From assembly GCA_965368175.1 (NCBI GenBank), contig CBDULX010000169.1, positions 1 through 6,524 of the forward strand: a stretch of DNA of 6,524 nucleotides, read 5' to 3'. The position numbers were made by a program, and so were the translations under genes. This document shows, piece by piece, positions 1-5,371 of the stretch; position 1 is the stretch's first letter, and each line of letters opens with the position of its first letter. Below the pieces are notes generated by a model. That model worked only from the letters and a program-made list of their open reading frames with translations, did not search any database and had not been told where the DNA came from. The stretch is from CBDULX01 sp965368175 (GTDB lineage Bacteria; Pseudomonadota; Gammaproteobacteria; SZUA-229).

Positions 1-279
1 GTGGCCGATATCACTATGTTCGATCCTGAAACCGTCAGGGACAATGCGACCTATGAAAAAGGCACGCTTCCGTCAACAGGGATCCAGCATGTGATTGTTA
101 ACGGGAAACTTGTCATGAAAGACCAGGAGCCCCTGAAAGGCGTGAACCCGGGACAGCCGATCCGCTTCGAGCCAGTCAACAGCAAGCTCGAGCCACTGAC
201 CAAAGATAACTGGCAGAAAACCTTCTATGCCTCCCCGATCGATTTTGGTGGCGGTGTGCCTGGTTATGATCTTCATTGA
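1..279 (+). CDS. D-aminoacylase-like amidohydrolase, C-terminal fragment (5' end outside window)
   Basis: This is the last 92 codons of a metal-dependent amidohydrolase of the N-acyl-D-amino-acid deacylase type. The GTG at position 1 is almost certainly an internal valine codon, because the visible protein begins inside the conserved C-terminal segment ADITMFDPETV. The following gene has ADIVVFDPETI at the same place, near its own C-terminus. Both then share VNGK and PGQPIR, with 25 of about 55 residues identical in my hand alignment. The segment belongs to the small beta-sandwich domain that flanks the metal-binding barrel in this superfamily, so no catalytic residue is visible here. After PGQPIR the protein runs about 38 residues further than its downstream paralogue and ends in a Gly-rich stretch (FGGGVPGYDLH). 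The stop is TGA at 277-279. The family call is firm. The substrate, and whether the protein is exported, cannot be judged from this piece. Confidence 0.9.
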   Translation: MADITMFDPETVRDNATYEKGTLPSTGIQHVIVNGKLVMKDQEPLKGVNPGQPIRFEPVNSKLEPLTKDNWQKTFYASPIDFGGGVPGYDLH

Positions 280-292
280 TGATCATGTTTTT
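266..292 (+). terminator. possible weak intrinsic terminator
   Basis: ATGATC (266-271) and GATCAT (281-286) can pair around a nine-base loop, and five T residues follow at 288-292. The stop codon of the fragment lies in the loop. The stem is only six base pairs and AT-rich, so termination would be inefficient. The two amidohydrolase genes may still be co-transcribed through it. Confidence 0.25.
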
Positions 293-465
293 CAATTTAA
301 AATAAACGACGACAATAGAGATGAAATTAAAAGAAATTGAATCAATGATCGATATTGCCGACTGGATCAAAAGCTTGTCGGCCGTCTGGACTCAATCACG
401 CGTCCGTTGGTCTGGATCATGACCACATACACTAATTTATTCATGACAAGTTAAGGAGAATACGA
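280..465 (+). promoter_or_regulatory. intergenic region upstream of the hydrolase operon
   Basis: This 186-base gap is the longest non-coding stretch before the three closely packed hydrolase genes, so it is the likeliest place for their promoter. No convincing sigma-70 promoter is visible. The best candidate pairs TTGGTC (407-412) with ACTAAT (431-436) at 18-base spacing, which is a poor match. The heptamer TCATGAC, which contains the palindrome TCATGA, occurs at 417-423 and again at 441-447, 24 bases apart. The second copy lies just before the ribosome binding site. A 33-codon reading frame (321-422) starts with ATG but has only a weak AG-rich stretch directly against its start, and I do not regard it as a supported gene. 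Confidence 0.35.
453..458 (+). promoter_or_regulatory. ribosome binding site of the complete amidohydrolase
   Basis: AAGGAG lies seven bases before the ATG at 466. This near-consensus Shine-Dalgarno site fixes the start of the amidohydrolase and places its signal peptide at the true N-terminus. Confidence 0.8.
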
Positions 466-2025
466 ATGTTACCTGGATGCAAAAAAATTGTTGGAGCCAT
501 GCTGTGCGTCAGCCTGGCTGGTCCGGTTCTGGCTACAGACTATGACCTCGTCATTAATAGTGGCCGTGTTATGGACCCTGAGACCATGTATGACGATATC
601 GCTAACGTCGGTATCAAGGACGGCCGCATCGCTGCTATCACCGATAAGAAGATACAGGGCAAGGAGACCATCGATGCCACAGGCCTGGTGGTCGCGCCGG
701 GATTTATCGACATACATGCTCATGGCCAAAACATTGGTGACTATCGCATGCAGGCCATGCAGGGCGTTACTACCATGCTTGAACTGGAGTCAGGCGTGCT
801 TCCAATTTCTGCCTGGTATGACGATCAGGCCAAAAAGAATCTACCAGTTAACTATGGCGCGGCTGCCGGTTGGACCTACGCCCGTATCGCCACCTTCACA
901 GGCACCCAGCCCGAGGCCACGGCCAAGTATTTCCAGGATGCGCAGAAACGCACCGACTGGAAGATGGATGTTGCTTCGCGGGAACAACAGGATAAAATCC
1001 TTCAGCTCGTGCAACAGGGTCTCGATGAAGGTGGCTTAGGAATAGGCATCAATGCCGGATATGCCCCAGGCTATGGCCGTAAGGAGTATTACGCCCTGGC
1101 CGAGCTGGCCGCCAGGCGTGATGTCGCCACCTACACCCATGTGCGCTATGCCAGCAACGCGGAGCCCAGGAGCTCGTTTGAGGCGGTCCAGGAACTGATT
1201 GCCAACGCTGCGATCACCGGGGCGCATATGCATGTCTGCCACATCAACAGCACCTCACTCAAAGATATCCACTCAACACTCGAAATGATTGACAATGCTT
1301 TTGAAAGGAACATCAACATTACGGTAGGTGCCTATCCCTGGGGCGCTGCCAGCACGGTGGTGGGGGCGGCCATGTTCAGCGGCGAAGGCTGGCCCGAACG
1401 TATGGGCTCCACCGCCCATAGTTTTCAGCTGGGGCTCGACCGCATGACCGATGCGCAACTGGCGGATTATCAGAAGAATAAACCCGGTACTTTTATCGTG
1501 TGGCACTTCCTCGACGAGAGCAATCCCGATGATCTCGCACTACTCGACGCCTCTGTGCTGCATCCAAAAGTACTCATAGAGTCCGATGAGATGTTCTGGA
1601 TGTTCATGGACGAGCACAATGAGGTCCAAAACTACGCTGGGGATGCCTGGCCCTTACCCGAAGGATCATTCTCTCACCCGCGCTCGAACGGGACCTTCGC
1701 CAAAATCCTTCGTTCCTACGTCCGCGAACGTGGATTGATGAGCATGCAGGAAGCCCTGCGCAAAATGACCCTGATGCCTGCTCAGACCCTCGAAGACTTC
1801 GTCCCCCAGATGAAGAAAAAAGGACGTCTCCAGAAGGGAATGGATGCCGATATCGTGGTCTTTGACCCGGAGACTATCAGTGATGTCGGAACATACCAGG
1901 AACCTAATCAACCTGCAGTTGGCGTGCAGTGGTTGCTGGTCAATGGCAAGCCGGTGGTCGATCAGGGCAAACTTATTCTGGACGCTGCCCCCGGCCAGCC
2001 AATCAGGCGCACGATCACTAATTAA
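466..2025 (+). CDS. exported N-acyl-D-amino-acid deacylase-like amidohydrolase
   Basis: This 519-residue metal-dependent amidohydrolase resembles D-aminoacylases, which remove N-acyl groups from D-amino acids. Residues 1-23 form a probable Sec signal peptide: lysines at 6-7, a hydrophobic core, and a VLA cleavage site before T24. Mature protein would then be periplasmic. After an N-terminal beta-sandwich (DYDLVINSGRVMDPE, 25-39) comes the metal motif GFIDIHAH with H84 and H86. Further ligand candidates are H225 (YTHVRYAS), H259 (HVCHINS) and D374 (ESDE). The family signature HPRSNGTF, a long helix and TLMPAQ follow, then the C-terminal ADIVVFDPE strand region. D-aminoacylase normally has a metal-binding Cys after VTT (NCG). 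Here the same place reads ELESG (106-110), so that Cys is absent and E106 or E108 may replace it (inference). Some proteins annotated D-glutamate deacylase look similar here. The length is normal for the family. Family call firm; substrate unproven. First gene of a probable three-gene operon. Confidence 0.93.
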   Translation: MLPGCKKIVGAMLCVSLAGPVLATDYDLVINSGRVMDPETMYDDIANVGIKDGRIAAITDKKIQGKETIDATGLVVAPGFIDIHAHGQNIGDYRMQAMQGVTTMLELESGVLPISAWYDDQAKKNLPVNYGAAAGWTYARIATFTGTQPEATAKYFQDAQKRTDWKMDVASREQQDKILQLVQQGLDEGGLGIGINAGYAPGYGRKEYYALAELAARRDVATYTHVRYASNAEPRSSFEAVQELIANAAITGAHMHVCHINSTSLKDIHSTLEMIDNAFERNINITVGAYPWGAASTVVGAAMFSGEGWPERMGSTAHSFQLGLDRMTDAQLADYQKNKPGTFIVWHFLDESNPDDLALLDASVLHPKVLIESDEMFWMFMDEHNEVQNYAGDAWPLPEGSFSHPRSNGTFAKILRSYVRERGLMSMQEALRKMTLMPAQTLEDFVPQMKKKGRLQKGMDADIVVFDPETISDVGTYQEPNQPAVGVQWLLVNGKPVVDQGKLILDAAPGQPIRRTITN

Positions 2026-2026
2026 T

Positions 2027-2031
2027 AAGGA
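2027..2031 (+). promoter_or_regulatory. ribosome binding site that decides the start of the first serine hydrolase
   Basis: AAGGA lies ten bases before ATG 2042, directly after two successive stop codons (TAA TAA, 2023-2028) of the amidohydrolase. The open frame extends upstream to 1844. That longer start would overlap the amidohydrolase by 180 bases and bury the signal peptide, so 2042 is the right start. Confidence 0.7.
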
Positions 2032-2041
2032 AACAATTGAA

Positions 2042-3427
2042 ATGAAGAATATAAAAAATCGCTTTATGAAACCTGTTGCTTTCGTAGTAGCCACTGCGTT
2101 GGCAACGACGCTATCGCTTGCCAATGCGGCTGAAGAAAACCCGCTGGCCAAATATCTTGCGGTTCCTGGTGCTACCGTGACCCTCCCGGTTAGCGCAGCA
2201 AAGGAGCCGTTCCCGCTGGATTTCGTTAAAGATGCACGCGCAAGGTTTGAGAACTTTCATTACCAGTTAGGCGGTGACCACGCGCTGTATTACAACGGGC
2301 ACCTGAGTGAATTACTGCCTTCCGGCACATCGAAATCCAATGAGCGGTATCTGCCGCTGAAAGCAGCCCTGAATCCTAAAATCGGCAAGGAAGTCACGTT
2401 TCCTGTCAAGGAAGGCGATCTGACACTGGATGAATATGCGGTACATCCCAATCACCGCGTACAGGGCGTGATGATGATCCATAAGGGGAAAATCGTGTAC
2501 CAGAACTATCCCGGCATGAACCCCACAGATGTACATGCATGGATGTCACCAGGTAAGGCAACCGTTGGGCTTATCATCGCCCAGATGGAAGCCGAGGGTA
2601 AGATCGACATGCAGAAGCAAGTGGTCGATTACGTGCCAGAGCTCAAGGGCACCAACTGGGACGGCATCAAGATGATCGATGCTGCCAATATGGCGACGGC
2701 CCTCCAGCTCGAAGAGACGCTGGATGCCATAATCGATCCCAATTCGATCATCGTTCGCTTTTTCAGCGCGGAGTTTGGTTTTCCTAACCCGGCAACCGGT
2801 AAGTTAGATAACTGGCTGGATATTTTAAAAGAAGCGGAAAAAATTGAAGGTGAAAAGCCTGGTGATCGTTTCCGCTATTCATCTGCTGTTACCCAGGTAT
2901 TTGTGCTTGCTGCTGAGAAAATTGATAACAAGACGTGGGCCAGACTATTCCAGGACCGGGTGTGGGGCAAGATGGCGGCACGTGGACCGATGCTGCATCA
3001 TCTAACACCTGATGGCACCTCGGTAGCGCATGGTCTGCTCTCCACTACACTGGAGGATTTTGCACGCTTCGGCATGTTGTTTACACCAGGCTGGAACAAG
3101 GCTGCCGTCGATCCAGTAGTTTCAGCCGAGGTGCTCAAACGGCTACAGACCGCAGGCAAACCGGAGGCTTTCAGGGCTGGTGCAAAGTACCAGGGTCTGA
3201 TCGAGGACTTTGGTGAAGCTCCAATGATGAACTCATACCAGTTTGATGCCGTATTCGAGGATGGTGCCCTGTGGAAGCACGGCAATATTGGCCAGGGGAT
3301 TTATATCGATCCAAAGCGGGACTTTGTTGGCGTGTACTTCTCAACCAACGGTTATATCCCGCCTTATGGTGAAGACAAGATGCCCGGTTATCTGCGCCGA
3401 GCCGCAAAGTATCTGGCTGGCCAGTAA
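2042..3427 (+). CDS. exported SxxK serine hydrolase, beta-lactamase superfamily (Sec type)
   Basis: This 461-residue protein belongs to the serine beta-lactamase / DD-peptidase / 6-aminohexanoate-dimer hydrolase superfamily, which cleaves amide or ester bonds through an acyl-serine intermediate. Residues 1-29 form a Sec signal peptide: basic start, long Ala/Val/Leu core, ANA cleavage site before A30. The nucleophile motif is WMSPGK, with S169 and K172 as the SxxK pair. The second motif is RYSSAV with Y279 as the probable catalytic tyrosine. The third motif, where beta-lactamases have KTG, reads KHGN (K412, H413, G414). About 120 mature residues precede the recognisable MMIHKGK strand at the start of the fold. 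The protein is a paralogue of the next gene, about 55% identical over some 80 residues around the nucleophile. It begins 16 bases after the amidohydrolase, suggesting co-expression. A bona fide beta-lactamase seems unlikely, because the third motif and the extra N-terminal region resemble esterase/amidase members more. Substrate unknown. Confidence 0.92.
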   Translation: MKNIKNRFMKPVAFVVATALATTLSLANAAEENPLAKYLAVPGATVTLPVSAAKEPFPLDFVKDARARFENFHYQLGGDHALYYNGHLSELLPSGTSKSNERYLPLKAALNPKIGKEVTFPVKEGDLTLDEYAVHPNHRVQGVMMIHKGKIVYQNYPGMNPTDVHAWMSPGKATVGLIIAQMEAEGKIDMQKQVVDYVPELKGTNWDGIKMIDAANMATALQLEETLDAIIDPNSIIVRFFSAEFGFPNPATGKLDNWLDILKEAEKIEGEKPGDRFRYSSAVTQVFVLAAEKIDNKTWARLFQDRVWGKMAARGPMLHHLTPDGTSVAHGLLSTTLEDFARFGMLFTPGWNKAAVDPVVSAEVLKRLQTAGKPEAFRAGAKYQGLIEDFGEAPMMNSYQFDAVFEDGALWKHGNIGQGIYIDPKRDFVGVYFSTNGYIPPYGEDKMPGYLRRAAKYLAGQ

Positions 3428-3449
3428 ACAACACACTAAAGCATTAATT

Positions 3450-3454
3450 GAGGA
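3450..3454 (+). promoter_or_regulatory. ribosome binding site that decides the start of the second serine hydrolase
   Basis: GAGGA lies five bases before ATG 3460. An in-frame TTG at 3448 would add only four residues and would overlap this site, so the ATG is preferred. Confidence 0.75.
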
Positions 3455-3459
3455 TAACT

Positions 3460-4902
3460 ATGAAAAATTCAGAAATAGAATCACATGCTATAGACGGGGA
3501 CCAGTACACAGATGTCGTGACAGATAAGGCGGTAGACGTGAGTCGACGAAAATTCATGGCTGCGAGTGCAGCTCTTGGTGCAGTCGGGTTAGGGCTCAAT
3601 CCTACGCTAGTACTCGCGAAAGGCAGTAGCCTGAAAAGAGTCGGCGCGTCTGGTTTCCAGCCCCTTGAAGTCAACAGCCCGATGGCAAAGTGGAAAAAGC
3701 CGCAGTCGCTGGAATTCGTTACTGCCGCGACCAGGCGCTACAATTTTCGTAACTGGCAGTCTGGCAATGACGATTCGGTCTACTACAACCTGAATCTGCC
3801 TCAATTCTTCAGGTCCAGTGTCGTGATGCCGCCCGAAGAATTCAGTGTTCTGCAACGAGACATCCGCCGCGATCTGCTCAACCTCACCTTTAAAGCACAC
3901 GATGGCAGTACAACCCCGCCGCTCAAGGATTACCTCGTCGGGCCGAGACAGGTGCAGGCCATGATGATGGCCCACAAGGGCAAGGTTGTGTTTGAAACCT
4001 ATCCGGGTATGAACCCGACGGATATCCATGTCTGGATGTCAGCTTCGAAAACCACAGCCAGTCTCCTGGCTACCATGCTTTGGGAAGATGGCAAGCTGGA
4101 TTTCGATAAACCGGTTCCCACCTATGTGCCCGATCTCAAGGGAACGGTGTGGGACAAGATCACGATGAAGAACGCCATGAACATGGCGAGTGGGCTCGAT
4201 ATCGAGGAAACGTTTGAAAACCTGATGAATCCCGATTCGTGGATTTCCAACTTTTTCACCGCAGTCTTTGACGGCAAGGGTGACTGGCAACAGCTGGTAA
4301 AAGAGGCGAAGCCGATCGATGGTAAGCTGCCCGGAGAAATTTTCCAGTATTCCTCGGCGATTACCATGGTGCTGGTTCTTGCGGTTGAAAACATCACGCA
4401 GATGCCGTGGCAGAATTTCTGGAACCAGCGCGTCTGGTCGAAGATCGGGGCCAGAAACCCGTTCATCATCGGGCTCGCGCCTGACGGTACGCCGATAGCA
4501 GCAGGCATGAACAACACCACGCCGGAGGACATGTTGCGCTATGCATTGCTGTATACGCCCAGCTGGGGTGTGGTCGCGAAGGAACGAGTCATTTCCGACA
4601 AGCTTTTAAAGCGTATTCAAACCCTGGGTGACCCAGCGGCCTACCATCGTTCCACGGAAGAGGGCTATGGAACCAGGTGGTTCGGCGAGACCCCGGACCT
4701 CAACACCGCCCAGTGGGATCACGCCTTTAAGGACGGCGCGATGTTCAAGCACGGCAACATGGGGCAGGGCATCTATGTTGACCCTGCACGTGATTTCTGC
4801 GGGATGTATTTCGGTCTTGCCACCAACGATGAAAAGGTTGCCGGGATCGATCACTCTCCAGGTTACCTGCGTGCTGCAGCAAAGAGACTTGCCGGTGGTT
4901 AA
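3460..4902 (+). CDS. exported SxxK serine hydrolase, beta-lactamase superfamily (Tat type)
   Basis: This 480-residue protein is a paralogue of the preceding serine hydrolase. Its N-terminus differs: after a polar lead of 27 residues comes the twin-arginine motif SRRKFM (R29, R30), then a weakly hydrophobic Ala/Gly segment and a VLA cleavage site before K54. This is a typical Tat signal, which exports folded proteins. The catalytic set is complete: WMSASK gives S194 and K197, QYSSAI gives Y297, and KHGN gives H431 in the place of the beta-lactamase KTG motif. Shared blocks with the paralogue include YPGMNPTD just before the nucleophile, YVP-LKGT and GQGIY-DP near the C-terminus. The N-terminal region before the fold is also related (YYN near residue 110). 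The gene starts 32 bases after its paralogue and looks like the last of the operon. No clear terminator follows. Why one copy uses Sec and the other Tat is not evident. Substrate unknown; amide or ester bonds are expected from the family. Confidence 0.92.
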   Translation: MKNSEIESHAIDGDQYTDVVTDKAVDVSRRKFMAASAALGAVGLGLNPTLVLAKGSSLKRVGASGFQPLEVNSPMAKWKKPQSLEFVTAATRRYNFRNWQSGNDDSVYYNLNLPQFFRSSVVMPPEEFSVLQRDIRRDLLNLTFKAHDGSTTPPLKDYLVGPRQVQAMMMAHKGKVVFETYPGMNPTDIHVWMSASKTTASLLATMLWEDGKLDFDKPVPTYVPDLKGTVWDKITMKNAMNMASGLDIEETFENLMNPDSWISNFFTAVFDGKGDWQQLVKEAKPIDGKLPGEIFQYSSAITMVLVLAVENITQMPWQNFWNQRVWSKIGARNPFIIGLAPDGTPIAAGMNNTTPEDMLRYALLYTPSWGVVAKERVISDKLLKRIQTLGDPAAYHRSTEEGYGTRWFGETPDLNTAQWDHAFKDGAMFKHGNMGQGIYVDPARDFCGMYFGLATNDEKVAGIDHSPGYLRAAAKRLAGG

Positions 4903-5039
4903 AAGGTTAAATAAGGGGAAAATACTTCGTGGGTTGAGGATGGTTCCTGGGAGGCAAAATGAATCGAGTGATCAAAGAGGTCTGGGTTTGAACCATGGCC
5001 TGATCCGGGAAAGCAGGTTGTTAAAGGAGTGCAAACCAG

Positions 5040-5099
5040 AGCCGAACCAGGTGTTATACCAAACTCGCTGAATCTTGACGGTGAACCTAGCGTTCGGCT
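5040..5099 (+). repeat. imperfect inverted repeat / extended stem-loop
   Basis: AGCCGAAC (5040-5047) is the exact reverse complement of GTTCGGCT (5092-5099). Inside it AGGT (5049-5052) can pair with ACCT (5085-5088), and ACC (5058-5060) with GGT (5080-5082). This gives an imperfect hairpin with about 15 base pairs. No T-run follows, so it is not a standard terminator. It could be an RNA-stabilising structure, a degenerate repeat unit or chance. Confidence 0.4.
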
Positions 5100-5109
5100 T
5101 CTGCGGAAG

Positions 5110-5346
5110 ATGAACGTAATTGTTGTTATATTCACGTTAATTATTTACCTGGTAATCGGTCTTTTTTTATTTCAGCCTGGCCCCACACAGAGATTTTTTA
5201 GACGGAAAGAGGTCAGCAACATCAAAATAAAATTATTATTTTTCTTAGCACGACCAACCGAAGAAATACGTAGCGTAGAAAAATTAATATTTTGTAATCG
5301 CTGGCTGCTATCGAAAGCCAGCTTGCTTCGAGCAGGCATGATCTAA
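5110..5346 (+). CDS. doubtful small membrane protein frame
   Basis: The frame from ATG 5110 to TAA 5344-5346 would encode 78 residues. Residues 2-21 form one strongly hydrophobic helix (from NVIVVIFTL to LFLF), followed by a basic stretch (RFFRRK) that would stay in the cytoplasm, and a tail of mixed character. Against a real gene: GGAAG touches the start codon with no spacing, the next upstream in-frame start (GTG 5029) overlaps its own AAAGGAG, and the codons include many rare types (ATA, AGA, CGA, CGG) unlike the neighbours. The hydrophobic stretch may simply result from AT-rich, T-heavy DNA. In favour: the frame ends eight bases before the possible GTG start of the porin, as coupled genes do. 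I do not recognise the sequence. Confidence 0.15.
   Translation: MNVIVVIFTLIIYLVIGLFLFQPGPTQRFFRRKEVSNIKIKLLFFLARPTEEIRSVEKLIFCNRWLLSKASLLRAGMI
5300..5337 (+). promoter_or_regulatory. two overlapping, mutually exclusive hairpins in the porin leader
   Basis: GCTGGCT (5300-5306) pairs perfectly with AGCCAGC (5316-5322) around a nine-base loop. GCTTGCT (5321-5327) pairs with AGCAGGC (5331-5337) around TCG, with one G-T wobble. The two stems share bases 5321-5322, so they compete at full length. They end eight bases before the AAGGGG at 5345-5350. A role in control of porin translation is possible but is inference; no protein or ligand is suggested. Confidence 0.35.
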
Positions 5347-5350
5347 GGGG
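5345..5350 (+). promoter_or_regulatory. possible ribosome binding site of the porin
   Basis: AAGGGG lies three bases before an in-frame GTG at 5354 and 21 bases before ATG 5372. It therefore favours the GTG as start, while the ATG has no good site of its own. An in-frame TGA at 5339-5341 excludes any start further upstream. Confidence 0.45.
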
Positions 5351-5371
5351 CAAGTGAAGTGCAATCTAAGA

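Larger units (their letters stand above)
4903..5353 (+). other. long intergenic gap with possible RNA structure; no firm gene
   Basis: About 450 bases separate the Tat hydrolase from the porin. The first 200 bases match their surroundings in composition, while roughly 5110-5300 is clearly AT-rich. I see no intrinsic terminator: the T7 run at 5162-5168 is preceded only by the tiny palindrome TTACCTGGTAA (5145-5155). Two structured areas are listed separately (5040-5099 and 5300-5337). A ten-codon frame at 4959-4991 has a good GGGAGG ribosome site (4949-4954) but no recognisable product. A frame at 5110-5346 encodes one hydrophobic helix and is listed separately with low confidence. The region probably holds the end of the hydrolase transcript and the control region of the porin, but I could not identify a promoter with confidence. 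Confidence 0.5.

Noticed and set aside
1..3. GTG at position 1 as the real start of the first gene
   Set aside because: It lies inside a conserved C-terminal segment of the amidohydrolase family, so it is an internal valine codon.
488..1039. 183-codon forward frame inside the amidohydrolase
   Set aside because: It is a shifted reading of a gene with clear family motifs, with no ribosome site or recognisable domain.
1844..2041. Upstream extension of the first serine hydrolase frame to an ATG at 1844
   Set aside because: It would overlap the amidohydrolase by 180 bases, its residues look unlike a hydrolase, and a proper ribosome site and signal peptide start at 2042.
1666..2151. 161-codon reverse frame across the amidohydrolase/serine hydrolase junction
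   Set aside because: Antisense shadow of two well-supported genes; no ribosome site or known motif.
3607..4029. 140-codon reverse frame, and a second at 4122-4532, inside the Tat hydrolase
   Set aside because: Antisense shadows of a gene with complete catalytic motifs.
2042..4902. True beta-lactamases conferring antibiotic resistance
   Set aside because: The SxxK motif alone does not show this. The KTG position reads KHGN, the YxN motif reads YSSA, and the N-terminal region differs, which fits esterase/amidase members better.
4628..5071. 147-codon forward frame running past the Tat hydrolase stop
   Set aside because: Most of it is an out-of-frame reading of the hydrolase. The remaining 43-codon tail from ATG 4940 has GAGG touching the start and no recognisable product.
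5145..5168. Palindrome TTACCTGGTAA followed by a T7 run as an intrinsic terminator
   Set aside because: The stem would be four base pairs with a minimal loop, too weak, and the T-run is six bases away.
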